Source: Saccharum officinarum
Taxonomy: Eukaryota > Streptophyta > Magnoliopsida > Poales > Poaceae
Direction of reading: 5' to 3'
Assembly (NCBI GenBank): GCA_020631735.1
Contig: CM036159.1
Span: forward strand, 16,841,511-16,905,510
Length of the DNA: 64,000 nt
Positions 22,462 through 33,659 of the stretch are shown here, piece after piece (the stretch's first letter is position 1; the number at the start of each line of letters is the position of its first letter). Under the pieces are notes generated by a model. It did not search any database. It saw only the letters and a list, made by a program, of their open reading frames with translations, and was not told the DNA's origin. A program made the translations under genes and the position numbers.

Positions 22462-22470
22462 AATTTATAG
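22462..22470 (-). promoter_or_regulatory. TATA box of the 105-aa gene
   Basis: The minus strand reads CCTATAAATTTCC, about 80 bp before the ATG at 22384. Spacing fits a plant core promoter with a short 5' UTR. Confidence 0.55.
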
Positions 22471-22711
22471 GCGCGGCGGATAGGATTGGAAGGTGACCCG
22501 CTTGCGGAAAACAGAGCTGGATGACGATCGGTTACGGTGGGTGGTGTACTGCTGGTGTGCCGAGGTTTTGGGGGCAAACCAGTGGGCTATCTTTATTGTT
22601 GGCGGACGCTTTTGGAAACGGGAGCCTGAGCCCGTGTCGGTACGTGCCAACCCGTGGGAGGAGAGAGGAGACCGGGTGCGCAGGCAGGCGCCAGTATTGC
22701 TGATGTCACCG

Positions 22712-22925
22712 AGGGCAGAGCGCGAGGCTCTCCGCCCCGTGGGAGATGAGCGCCGGCGCGTGCCGAGCCCACGCCTGACGGCAACACAGCACGCACCACG
22801 CAGCCAGCCCCGAGCCCCGGAGCCTGTCCCCGTCCTGCGGAAGGCATGCATCGGCTCGCTCGCGATGGCCGCGAGGCCCGGCCGGCCCATGGTTCTCAGA
22901 TGCTGCTTCCCCCGGCCCCGCGGTA
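22712..22925. repeat. GC-rich duplicated block, copy A
   Basis: It shares long stretches with 25020-25265, e.g. GCCCCGTGGGAGAT, AGCGCCGGCGCGTGCCGAGC and GCCCATGGTTCTCAG, with small indels between. It ends about 320 bp upstream of the subtilase-like pseudogene start, so it may be an old promoter or 5' region duplicated locally. Confidence 0.65.
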
Positions 22926-23244
22926 AACGCCGCCCTCTATCTCTTCCCCTATCCCGGCCGCTTCATCCTCATCCCTAGACCAGCTCCCTCCTCTCCTCAC
23001 CTGCAGCTAGCCAGCCCATCTGGCGCGGGTGCGCCAAATCTGGTGATCTCGGGGGAAAGGTATCAAAATTGCCAGAGATTTGATTTGATTTGGAAACGTA
23101 TCAAAATTGCCAGAGATCATACTGTATTTGATTTGCGTTTGTCTTCTCAATCAATTCTCGCTATATGTAATAGGGTACACCACGTAGAAATAATTCCAGA
23201 TCCAAACGGAAGGAAGGACAAGGAGCTTAGTCGTCCCGGCGGCC

Positions 23245-23685
23245 ATGGCACTTCCTGCCAACAAGGTGTCTCTCAGCGTGGTGGTGGTCATCCTCCTCCT
23301 CTTCTCTGCTGCATCATTCTCCGTGCATGTGCATGCACGCAGCAGGAGCTATGGAAAAATCCAAAGCACCTGGGACGACGATAGAGAATACGAAACCTTC
23401 AAGGGCTACCTCAACTTCCAAAGGCCCCGGGGCAGCAGAAAATACTAAACATATTAGGTGTCGCTTCGGAAGCACCCGAACGGCGAGGCCGTGGACGACA
23501 AGGATGCGCGGCGTCGCTGGTACGAGTCGTTTCTTCCAAGCACCCTCACCGACTGCTTCCTCGCAAGCCTGACCAGGACCCAGGCTTGGGTGTTGGCCAA
23601 CAAGCCAGGAGTTCGACAGCAAGTTGCGGCTTTGAGACAACAGCCAGCACGAAGAGGCTGCGGCTGCGTTAAGTCATTCTCCTAG
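23245..23685 (+). pseudogene. Subtilase-like N-terminal fragment (signal peptide plus I9 prodomain), broken
   Basis: The ATG at 23245 opens a clear signal peptide (ANKVSLSVVVVILLLFSAAS, residues 5-24). The frame stops at TAA 23446-23448 and again at TAG 23455-23457, then continues in the same frame to 23685. Around and after the stops the translation TY*VSLRKHPNGE, RRRWYESFLPSTLTD and LTRTQAWVLANKPGV resembles the inhibitor-I9 prodomain of plant subtilisin-like proteases. The middle of that domain seems deleted, and no catalytic domain follows. The first 67 codons alone could still encode a small secreted peptide. The family call is by motif memory and is moderate. Confidence 0.45.
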
Positions 23686-23739
23686 CTTCGTTCGTTCCAG
23701 ACCGGCATTCTGAGTTTAAGTCATTTATTAGTTCGGCTG

Positions 23740-23846
23740 CGGCTGCGGCTGCAGCTACAGTACCCTGTGAGTGCTGAAAAAGCCACACACATATAGGGGC
23801 TGTGGCTTATTCAGTACTCACATGGTACTGTGGCTGCAGCCAGCCA
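23740..23846. mobile_element. Palindromic MITE-like inverted repeat
   Basis: The left arm (about 23740-23787, GGCTGCGGCTGCAGCTACAG...) is the imperfect reverse complement of the right arm (about 23801-23846). It would fold into a long hairpin. Class is not resolvable by eye. Confidence 0.55.
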
Positions 23847-25019
23847 CTGCAGTCAAATAGCCCTGAGGGAAAAGAAATCATTCAGCTGATTGTTATTTGT
23901 TGGTGTGCTGGCATTATTCTTATTCAATCTCTGGCCGGGCATGATGATTGGTTCCTGGTTTAGCTTTAGCCTAGCTACAGCCTAATCAAGCCTAGCCTAA
24001 ACAGAGAGGTGTAGTGTTTCCTTGATTATGATGAGAGTAGTGAAACATTTATAACAGTACCATTTTGGGATTAGTGCAGGGAGTTCCCAAACAGCCCCAT
24101 GTATGATGTGGTTGGATATTACAAGCAATGACTTCTCTTCAACATCCTTATATTTTAGCAGGTTTATGAGAGAATTACTCCATTCATATAGGTAGTGAAA
24201 AGCATAATGGTTCCACACGGCCTCCATTAACATCTCCTGTGGAGTGCGGGGTGGCTTCTCTCCTATCCCCTATTATTATACTCCTAAACCTCAAGCCAAA
24301 TCCCTTCCATGTTTACACGGAGGGGTGATTTTGGCCATTGTTTCGTGACGAGCGCAACGAGCATGAGATTGTCAAGCCGACGCGTCTGTGAAACTAGTAG
24401 CTCTGATTATGTTTGAACAGAGATATCATAGCTTGCTATCACAACTGGTGCTTCAATCCTCAGGCATAACATTGCCTGTGTTAATTGGTATTGATATTGT
24501 CTGCTTTATTACTGAATCCTAGGACGATCAAGGTGTCATGTTCTTCGATGCCCTTTCAGATTCACCACTAAATGCTATATTTTGTAGTCTAATTTCTGTG
24601 GTTCACTGTCTAATCTTGGTTCCTGGCAACAAATTGCTGTTGTGTGGTGTACTAGTCCAGGCAAAGCGTTTAGCCATCTGAATTCCTTTTTGTTTCCTGG
24701 AAACAACAAAAATATGGATGCGCATAATTTGTTACTAGTAGTAATCACGCTGCCATCTAAAAAAATGCTTTACCGCGCGCCGCCAGGAATTCTGTGCCGG
24801 TGCGTGCCGGCACACGCTAACGGTGCCTTGGTACAGGCACGGTGATCCTCGCGGGCCCTCCGCCGTGGGTTGGCTTCAATCACGCGCCAGGCCTAGGCCG
24901 GCACATTGCCCACACTAGAACACACGGTAATTGGGTTGGAACTTGGAAGCCGTGAAGGAAAAGGACAAAGGAAAACGAAAGACGCGCCGGATCACTCGCC
25001 AAATTGTGGAGGGTGGAGC
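23847..25019. other. Intergenic sequence without a recognised gene
   Basis: Mixed AT-rich sequence with only short open frames (e.g. 24642-24845) that show no motif. A GC-rich stretch starts near 24775 and leads into duplicated block B. Confidence 0.3.
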
Positions 25020-25265
25020 GGGGAGGGCGGAGACTCTTCGCCCCGTGGGAGATCAGCGCCGGCGCGTGCCGAGCCCACGCCTGATGACAACACGGCACGC
25101 AGCCAGCAGGTAGCCCCGGGAGCCGTCCGCCCGCCCGTCCCTGCGAAAGGCATCGGCATCGACTCGCTCGCAGTCGCGGCGACATCTTTGAGGGAGAAAA
25201 GTGACGGGGCGCCAGTGCAGCTGGGTGCCTGGCCCATGGTTCTCAGCTGCTGCTCCCCCTCCCCA
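25020..25265. repeat. GC-rich duplicated block, copy B
   Basis: Partner of 22712-22925, with an extra stretch of about 50 bp (about 25185-25225). No coding sequence like that downstream of copy A follows it. Confidence 0.65.
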
Positions 25266-25524
25266 GTGCGGCTGTGGCTAATTAGACACATTTATGATGG
25301 TGGAAGGGGAGGGATGTATTATGCCAGAAATGTTTATGGATAAATTTTAAATGTTGAAAATATTTACATTATTGACAGAGGGAGTAAAATTTACAGTAGT
25401 TATTAGAATCAGAAGAGTTAAGCAGCTAGCTTAAAAAAGGGATTTATCCTTACCAACTCCTCTGGTCGGACTCATTCCAAAATATCAACTGCATTCCAAA
25501 AGACAGAGAAAGAAGAATGAAAAT

Positions 25525-25690
25525 AGTAATTTTCTCCTTTCAAATTATAAAATATTTTGCCTTTTCTAGATAACATACTAGATTTTATTTTACATTTATA
25601 TATACTTTATGTCTAGAGATGTATGTAGTAAAATGATGTATCTAGAAAATTCAAAATATCTTACAATTTTAAAACGGATGGAGTAGTATA
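25525..25690. mobile_element. Stowaway-like MITE, diverged
   Basis: TTTCAAATTATAAAATATTTTGCCTTTTCTAGAT at the left mirrors ATCTAGAAAATTCAAAATATCTTACAATTTTAAAACGGATGGAG at the right (each read in part). This is the common grass Stowaway layout ending in GGATGGAGTA. Confidence 0.6.
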
Positions 25691-26029
25691 CATCTTACTA
25701 CAATTTTAAAATGAATGGAGTAGTATACGAATATGCTCTGGTGGGGGCCTCACAGGAGGGGCTGGGCACTAATCGATGGATGCACGTATTGTTTTACCAA
25801 TTAGGGTGGCACTTGGCATAAGCAAGGCAGGCATTACGCTACGTGCGGCGCAGACGAAACAGCGCGGCTGATGCTGACGGCCACGCCGTGGCAGCAGTGG
25901 CCGATCCGGCGCGGCGCCTCCTGGTAGAAGCGCGCCAGTCTCTTAAAAAAAAAAGCGCCACCATTGGCATTTTGCTAGTGCTGACTTCTAGAAGGAGACC
26001 AGGGACTTCGTGTGTATATATAATATATA

Positions 26030-26402
26030 GGGTGCATTTTTCCTACACGCGCGTGTAGTTACTTCATCTTTAATAAATTATATTGCATATGTGTGCATAC
26101 TAATTTATCAGTTCAAGTATGTTTATATACTCAATTTAAGATACTTTAACTCTTATTACGCGAAATTTTTTCATAAGAGTTCATATTTTTTAATATATTA
26201 CTGAAATGACACTATAATATATATAAAATAAGTATAACCATATACTCTACATATACTTGCATACTTGACATACATACTACCGTAGATGGTCTAGTATGAT
26301 CGTATACTTCATCTACATACACTTCGTCGGGTCATATATATACCCTAAATCTAGAGATATACACATGGGAGTAGCTACACACGCGTGTAGAAAGAAATTT
26401 CC
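26030..26402. mobile_element. MITE with TACACGCGCGTGTA-type terminal inverted repeats
   Basis: CCTACACGCGCGTGTAGTTAC near the left end pairs with GTAGCTACACACGCGTGTAG near the right end. The inverted repeats span about 30 bp, the interior is AT-rich and non-coding, and TA-rich sequence sits on both sides. The superfamily is uncertain. Confidence 0.6.
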
Positions 26403-26430
26403 ATATATATATATATATATATATATATAT
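26403..26430. repeat. (TA)n microsatellite
   Basis: About 13 TA units directly right of the MITE terminus. Confidence 0.9.
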
Positions 26431-26719
26431 GACCTTACTGATTAGCATCCTGCACTCTGAATACTATTCATCACCCTCCGCCGTAGCACCAGCCAGCATG
26501 TTTTTCCGGCGAGCTATAAGTAACTAGGCCGTATTAAAAAGGGTTGTCATTTTACTTCCTTTAATGGTGCATGCATGGTAGGTAATATTGATGGACCAGC
26601 GGCCGTGTACTTTAAAAAAAATCACCGGTATTAATGCATTGAGTTGGGTGCATGCACCAATTACGTGGCCACTATTAGAGTTAATCATACGTGTGTTGCC
26701 ATATGAAGAGGGTGTGGCT

Positions 26720-28150
26720 ACTATTACGTGTGTTGACAAATAATTACTAGCACGGTCAAACGATTAGTACTATTTTTTTATTACTGCTATTGTTGTTTCC
26801 TTTGATAAATAATTATAGACGGACACATACACAGTAAATTTGGCTATGGTACTTCAATTCCCCTGTTCGGCTGAGCTTATCAGCACGGCTTATCAGCTGT
26901 GGAACAGTGTTTTTCTCTCACAGCAAATCAGCCACAGCCGGCTTATAAGCCAAAAAAACAGCCTGCCGAACAGGGCCAATATCTTTTATTACTACTATAG
27001 CATTTGCTTCGATAAAAAAATTGGACGAACCCTTACGCAAAGTTGGTTGTTCTAATTACCGACAAGTCCGATATTCGGATGAGGTATTTTTTTATTACTA
27101 TTGTTATTATTTGCTTTGATAAATTATTCCCAGCGATAATTTTTATTACTATTGTTATCTTTTGCTTCGACAAATAATTACTACCATGGTCAAATAATTA
27201 GTACAATTATTTTTATTATTGCTATTGTTATTTGTGTTAGCGAGGTGTCCGATATCCAAATGAGGTATGTTTTTATTACTTGTTATCATTTGGGTCAATA
27301 AATAATTCCCGACAGGCCCTTGCAGTAAAGTTGGCTACGCTACTTACAATAGTATCATTTGGGTCTATAAATAATTTTGTGTGAGTACCCGGTGTTTTAA
27401 AATTGTAAATATTTTATTATGGCGTTCAAAATTTGTAACCCCAGAGTAATAAAATAGAATATATTTTATTCTACCATCAAAAGTTTCAAGTTTTTTTATT
27501 TGGCGAACCTTGAGTAGTAAAATCGTTCGGTCTCTAGACAGAGCATTTTTTATTATTAATTGTATTAATTGGGTCGGTAAATAATTCCGTCCACACCCGC
27601 GAGCCGCAAAATTGTTCATCTCTGGGCAGGACATTTTTTATTATTAATAGTACTATTTGGGTTGGTAAATAATTCCGACCACACCCGTGAGCAGTAAAAT
27701 CTGTTGTGATAGTTACCGAGGCGTCCAATCTCTAGTCAAGGTATTTTTTATTACTAATAATATTAATTGAGTTTATAAATAATTCCTTCTGGATCCGTGA
27801 TTAATAAAATTAGCAGCGAAAATCATCGAGACGTCATGCTCCAGGGAGGGTATTTTTTATTACTAACAATATTATTTGGGTCTATAAATAATTCTATTTA
27901 GGCCAGCAAGTAGTAAAAATTGGTTGCGATAGTTACAAGTGTATTTTTATTACTAAATAATAGTATTATGGTCTATAAATAATTCCATTTGATCCCATGA
28001 GTAGTAAAAATGGATGTCGTAGTTACCAAGACGTCCGATCTCTATGAAAGTATTTCTTGATTACTAAAAGTATTATTTAGGTCTATAAATAATTCCTTCC
28101 AAATCCGTGAGTAGTAAAATTGGCAAAGAAAATCACCGTCCAGTCCTTGG
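26720..28150. repeat. Degenerate tandem array, unit about 90-110 bp
   Basis: About 12 units, each with a TTTTTATTACTA..ATT core followed by GGGTCTATAAATAATTCC, a CCGTGAGTAGTAAAATTGG-like part and a CCGAGACGTCCGATCTCT-like part. The TAAATAATT landmark recurs near 26749, 26803, 27118, 27170, 27297, 27363, 27578, 27665, 27774, 27881, 27973 and 28083. It is broken by a 115-bp MITE. No protein is encoded. I do not recognise the family. Confidence 0.65.
26861..26975. mobile_element. Short palindromic MITE (CCCTGTTCGGC ends)
   Basis: CCCTGTTCGGCTG at the left and CAGCCTGCCGAACAGGG at the right are inverse complements. At 115 bp this is a typical tiny grass MITE, inserted within the tandem array. 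Confidence 0.75.
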
Positions 28151-28619
28151 GGTCAATGTTTTTTTCTAATTAATTTTTTATTTGTTTTCAAATATGACTC
28201 CTGGCGTGGACCAAGTGCGGTAAAAGGGAGTTTATAAATGTGCTTCACCTTAGTATCGTAATAATTGAGGAAATACTCAAGTGGTAATTGATTGATTTTT
28301 GCAAACATAATTAGTGCTTTAAAATGTTGGAATAAAGACGTAATTAGTTAGATTCTTATAGCCATGAGCATATTTGAATCCATTTCAACTAGCTTTCGAT
28401 CCATAAAAAATTATTAAAAAATCCATCCATATTCATCAATCTAGTACTAGCTGTTCGTTGTTTTCTCGCTGAGGGAGTTGCTGGGATCATTCTTGGACAA
28501 AATTGTTTGAAAAATCATCAAAACTAAACGAAATTAATCTATTGGGAACCATCATACTACATGGAGCCTCAGTCATCGTCGTATACTCAATTTAATTCCT
28601 ATGAAACTACACGGATAAA

Positions 28620-29300
28620 AAAAGAATGAAGAAAAATCGAAGAAGCTCTCTTCCACAGCTTGGTCCGTGCCGTGCATCGCCTACGTCCCTCCTCGCACAC
28701 ATGCCGGTCGCCGTGGTGAGGTGCGTCCATGTGGGTGCCGCCATTGGGGAAGCTGCCGCCACCACAGACCTGGGCCTGGGACGATGCCGCGGCCACCGTG
28801 GTGGATGGGACCCGCGCGGATGGGGAAGGAGCAGCCGCCGACCACCGCCGAGGATGACACCCACGATGGCAGCGGCGAGAAAGACGAGCTCCCAGGATGC
28901 GAGCAGGGCGACGTCGATGTGGGGCGGGTCAGCAACGAAGCGCTGGTCCGCACGGGATCGCTGCCACAGGAGGTTGATGTCGCCGGGTGAATGGGAAGCC
29001 GCCGCCGGGAGCACGGTGGGGCCGCCAAAGCCGCCTTCGGGACGCCTATGTTGCCAAGGTCGTGCAAGGGGCCACCGTACCAGCGGGTATGGCCACGCTG
29101 CTGCTGGAGCCACCATGCCTGTGGACTGGGCCGCCGTGCCCACGGGTCGGGCCGCACCGCCGTCTGCACTGGGCGAGTCGCCTCGCCGCCAGATGCAGGC
29201 CACCAGCCGTCGTCGCAGATGGGGAGGGGATCACCGCCGCCGCAGATCTCCAGCAGCTCATGCTTGACAGGATGATTGCCGAGGGAAAGGGTTAGAGGAT
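28620..29300. other. GC-rich island open on both strands
   Basis: Long overlapping open frames exist in both directions (e.g. plus 28626-29267, minus 28607-29203), as expected from high GC. None shows a recognisable domain, and no TATA or splice structure decides between them. It may be a captured gene fragment. Confidence 0.25.
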
Positions 29301-29368
29301 GGGCTGCGGTAAATAAATACAATCGGCAAGAGCTGGCATCAATGCGGTCTTCACGGGGGCGGATATCG

Positions 29369-29610
29369 GGTGTGTTCACTTCGCGAAAAGTAGCTGAAAA
29401 GTTACTGTAGCATCTTTCGTTGTTATTTGGCAAAATTTATTCAATTATGGACTAACTAGGCTCAAAAGATTCGTCCCGACATTTACAGACAAACTATGCA
29501 ATTAGTTATCTTTTTTACCTACGTTTAATGCTCCATGCATGCGTCAAAAGATTTGATATGATGTGTGTAAGAGGAAATATTTTGGGTTGGGAGGGGAAGT
29601 GAACGCGGCC
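29369..29610. mobile_element. MITE with GTGTTCACTT inverted ends
   Basis: GGTGTGTTCACTTCGCGAAA at the left and AAGTGAACGCGGCC at the right are inverse complements. The interior (ACTAGGCTCAAAAGATTCGTC) matches a very common grass MITE remembered from many genes. Confidence 0.65.
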
Positions 29611-29659
29611 ATCATGGACCGGAGCAGTAGTAAAGACCTGTCCTTTTTATTAGTCTATA

Positions 29660-31141
29660 TCTCTAATATATCTCTTTTTTCTTCTAATCTAATAATAAAG
29701 AGCTAAAATTTCAGGCTCTTTTTTTCGTCCATCCATTTGTTTTTGTCTATCTCCCTCTGACTACTAAACAATAGAGAGTTTCTTACGTCCAGACTTATAT
29801 ATATAACTCGTACTCATACAAGTTAGAATAGCTCTTATCTAGCGCGATACGGAGTTCAATTCCAAACCACCCATATAGATTAGAATCCTAATCTAAATAG
29901 ATCTATCTGATTATAGTAACCTGAATAGGAATCCTAATTCGAATTCCTTTTCAATCCCTTTTTTGATTATCTTTTATGTTATTTTATTGCTATCTTTTTT
30001 GTCATACATCCAGCACCCGTCCAATTCTATTTTTTCGTTTTTACTTTTTAGGTCCGAACGGATCTGAACGATCCCCGTCCAACTCCTATTTGGCCATTGA
30101 CTAAAAAAGAGTTTCTATTCTTTTTTTATTTTTTTATCCAAGTTATATCATATTTTTTCCCGATTTCACCTCTACGTCCCAACGTCCGAGTTCTAATTCT
30201 GATTTTTTTTCCAATTTCGTGTTGTTGGTCCGAACATTCAAGTTTCTATTCTGATTTTTTTTAAATTTTACGTTGTTCCGATGGTTGGAGTTAGTTAGTT
30301 TTTTTTTTGCGATTTCAGGTCTGAAAGTTCCGAGTTCCTATTCATGTTTCTTTTTACCAGTTTTGTCTCTCTTGTTCTGACGGATCAAGTTCGGACTTTG
30401 TTTTCTTTTTACGTCCCGTATTCCAAAATGGTTCTGGTCGTTGTTTTCTTTTTACGTCCCATATTCCAAAACGGTTCCGATCCGTATATATGTGGAAAAC
30501 AAACACAAAGATATATCTCTATCCATCCATCTATTTATCTATCTAACCTATTATATGTTGTTTTTTAACATATCTATACCTTCCTCTAACTACCGAACAA
30601 TTGAGAGCTTCTTCTGTCCGGACTTATATATATACAACCCGTGCTCATACGAGTTAGAGCTCTTGACTAGCACGATACGGAGTTCGGTTCCAAAACGTAT
30701 TGAGTTGTGTATGGTCTATGTTTAACCAAAGAGTCCATACTCCTACGAAAAAATATCCATACCCAATACGATTAATATAGATATATATAATAAATTTAGT
30801 TTTTTTCCTTTTCCAATTCCGTACGAGTTTGAATAGCTCTTGTATAGTTGTAGTTGGGAAACTTATTCCAAATTATGCTCGATTCCTAATCAAAATCCAA
30901 ATAGAAAAAGAAAAAGAGAACAAAAATCTATTCATAAACCACGATAAGTCTCTTAGTTGGGTTTTCCTTATTTTGTTCCTGTTTGTCCAAGAACGTTTGG
31001 GACTCTTTTTTTTCTTTGCCGTAGAAGACCAACAAAATCCAAATCCAAATAGGAAAAAAAAGAGTAAAAATATATTCCTATAATTAAACCACGACAAGTT
31101 TGGGTTTAGTTATTTTCTTCCAGTTTTTCCAAGAATGACTC

Positions 31142-31184
<43 letters not shown>

Positions 31185-32108
31185 TTGCCGTTGAAGACTA
31201 ACAAGAGGACCGGAACAAAAGAGCCGATTCCTTATCGACCACGATTTTTATGTTATTCTTTTTTCCCGCCTCTGTCAGTTACGTTTCCTTATTTATCACG
31301 TTCACACGTTCAACTTAATTAATATACAAATGGGTAGATAAATAATAACAATAAAAAAAATAAAGTTGTCAGCCACGAATTTTTTTTCTGATTCTTTTTC
31401 TTTTGCAGTTCCGTGAGTTATGTTTCCTTATTTATCACTTTCACACGTTCAACTAAATATAGAAACAGGTAGATAAATAATAACAATAAAAATAAAAAAT
31501 AAAAACAACACAATATATAGGCTTTGAACTTCATACCTTTGACTAATGAGAAATAAATATTCCTAGCACCAAGTTATTAATGTATTAAAAACAAAACTCA
31601 TATTATTATAACCTAATTTAGTCGATATTCATCAAATCACGAAATTAGATCTTGAGTAGTTTGCTACCTCATGTGCCACCTACAAGTATGCACCAATGCC
31701 GACAAACGATGTGGAAAATAGAGAGCGGCCTTCTATCATAATCATCGCACATAGTAGCCCTTGATATCAATAACTAATTCCACCCTAACTTGAGTTACAG
31801 ATTTTTACTTGTCTTCAAAAGAATTCATGAAATTTGATATTTAACTATGCTAACTATTGATATTATTACTTATATCTACAAGCAAATATTTTTTGCTTAG
31901 CAATGCGAGATAAGTTTATCAAGACCTTATTTTAATTTGATACAAGCTTAATTATACATTATCATATTATTGCCAACATTTGCATATATTTTGGATGTCG
32001 TCACAAAATAAATCATAGTAGCTTTCAAATTTTATAAAAAGAGGAAAACATATAAATAATTATGTGGCACTTTTTTCTCCCGTTGCAACGCACGGGCATG
32101 TTTACTAG
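29660..32108 (+). mobile_element. Non-autonomous Helitron, 2.45 kb
   Basis: The 5' end TCTCTAATATATCTC is preceded by A (29659). The 3' end is CTAG (32105-32108) followed by T, with a hairpin CCCGTTGCAACGCACGGG (stem CCCGT/ACGGG, about 32079-32096) about 8 bp before it. This matches Helitron rules: TC start, CTRR end, 3' hairpin, insertion between A and T. The interior is AT-rich with an internal duplication (about 29755-29865 and 30588-30690, both with ACTTATATATATA) and a (TTTA)n tract. No RepHel is encoded. Confidence 0.7.
31140..31187. repeat. (TTTA)n microsatellite
   Basis: About 11 TTTA units within the Helitron. Confidence 0.9.
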
Positions 32109-32282
32109 TAATAAATAAAGGAGGGATATTATTAGTAGTACTAATTGCTGCTGATTTATTATTATCTAATAATAGAAGGGCCGAGTAAAAGCGTTGGGGC
32201 CAGTTTTTTTGCTCGCCGGAGGAGGACGGCGCTCCGCCGGAGCTCTAAATGTTATTCATCACCTAGGCTACAGAATAGTAGA

Positions 32283-32285
<3 letters not shown>

Positions 32286-32370
<85 letters not shown>
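32286..32370. repeat. (TA)n microsatellite, about 40 units
   Basis: A pure TA run abutting a Stowaway MITE terminus. The apparent Tyr-Ile ORFs here are artefacts of the repeat. Confidence 0.95.
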
Positions 32371-32371
<1 letters not shown>

Positions 32372-32614
32372 TCCCTCCATGTTGGTAAAAGAAGTCGTTT
32401 TGGACAAGGTTTGGGTCAAACATTGGGAATATAAATCATGAATAACTTTTAAGTTGTTGAGTTTGAAAATGTGAAAATAATATGAATAGATTTGTCTTGA
32501 AATATACTTTCATAAAAGTATACATATATCACTTTTGAAAAAATATTTTTATAGAAAAATAAAGTTAAAGTTATGCTTTGGAGACCGTGTCGTTATCTAA
32601 AACGACTTCTTTTA

Positions 32615-32618
<4 letters not shown>
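32371..32618. mobile_element. Stowaway MITE between TA runs
   Basis: CTCCCTCCATGTTGGTAAAA (then GAAGTCGTTTTGGA) at the left mirrors AAAACGACTTCTTTTACCAA at the right. CTCCCTCC termini next to TA are diagnostic. A second (TA)n run (32619-32650) follows, then CA and CT runs. Confidence 0.75.
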
Positions 32619-32664
<46 letters not shown>

Positions 32665-32670
32665 CTCTCT

Positions 32671-32910
32671 CTCCCTCCGATCTACAAATAAACGTCCTCA
32701 ACTAGTATAAAATTTAATCAAATACATATTAAAAATACTAATATTTATGTTACTAAATAAATATCGTTAGATTAATGTCATATATTTTTATAATAGATCT
32801 GTTTGGATATGCAAATATTCATAATTATTTTTTATAAATCTACTTAAACTAGAAATTAGTTGACTCATTGAAGTGTGAGAGGTGCACTTATTTTAGAATG
32901 AAGTGAGTAT
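32671..32910. mobile_element. Second Stowaway-like MITE
   Basis: It starts CTCCCTCCGATCTACAAATA and ends near TTATTTTAGAATGAAGTGAGTA, a diverged inverse of the start. The interior is AT-rich. Confidence 0.55.
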
Positions 32911-33425
32911 ATATTCGCACACGTGCTCCATCACCACTGCGCCGTTGCCCAACCTTGGTTTACTCCAAGTCCATTTTCAGAGATCTCTAGCAACTCTAGT
33001 ACAACTACCAATAAGATGCTAATGGGGTTGGCCTAACACTCTATTTTACACTATTAGAAAACGTGTTGCATCAAATCCCCAATACCCTTCTCCTAATATT
33101 AACCCATCATGCTCACCAACTCATCTTCATGCCTAGTCCAACTTGTCGGTCAGTCCTAACACCATGGTCCAAACACCATCTATCGTCAAATCACGATAAA
33201 TGGCTGACATCTCACCTGACTCAGATAAAAACCCTATCATAGTTCCACAGTCGTCACTGCAATCACCTCTCTCTCTCCACCACAAGCTGTCCATAGCTGC
33301 CGCCTCCACCCTCTCCACCGTGCCGCTCACAACCTCGTGCATGCTCGCCAACTTTGTTGTCCCAATTCACTAGCTCGATGGTCTTACGTCTGGACCATCG
33401 GGATGTGGCTATGTCATGTCGATTG

Positions 33426-33539
33426 CCAAAGATTCTGTAAGCTCCGTGTGTACGAACACCATGATTTGTACTTGAGGTGAAGCCAAAGATTCTGTGAGCT
33501 GCGTGTATACGAACAGCATGATTTGTGCTTGAGGTGACC
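33426..33539. repeat. Two-copy tandem repeat, 57-bp unit
   Basis: CCAAAGATTCTGTRAGCTSC...TTGAGGTGA is present twice in direct succession with about six differences. Non-coding. Confidence 0.8.
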
Positions 33540-33659
33540 AGTGGATGTTCTTACATGGTGTGCACGAACCTCACATTTCTGGTGGCGGGATCAGGACGCC
33601 GCGCCACGTATCACAACTCGTGGGCGTGCGGGTAACTTCCCAAACAGTACAGATATAGC

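Noticed and set aside
26720..28150. CRISPR-like array
   Set aside because: Units are diverged, AT-rich and contiguous, without constant repeats and unique spacers, and the genome is eukaryotic.
28607..29433. 198-, 213- and 250-codon frames
   Set aside because: Mutually overlapping on both strands in a GC-rich island; nothing decides which, if any, is real.
32145..32441. Tyr-Ile repeat proteins
   Set aside because: Direct translation of the (TA)n microsatellite.
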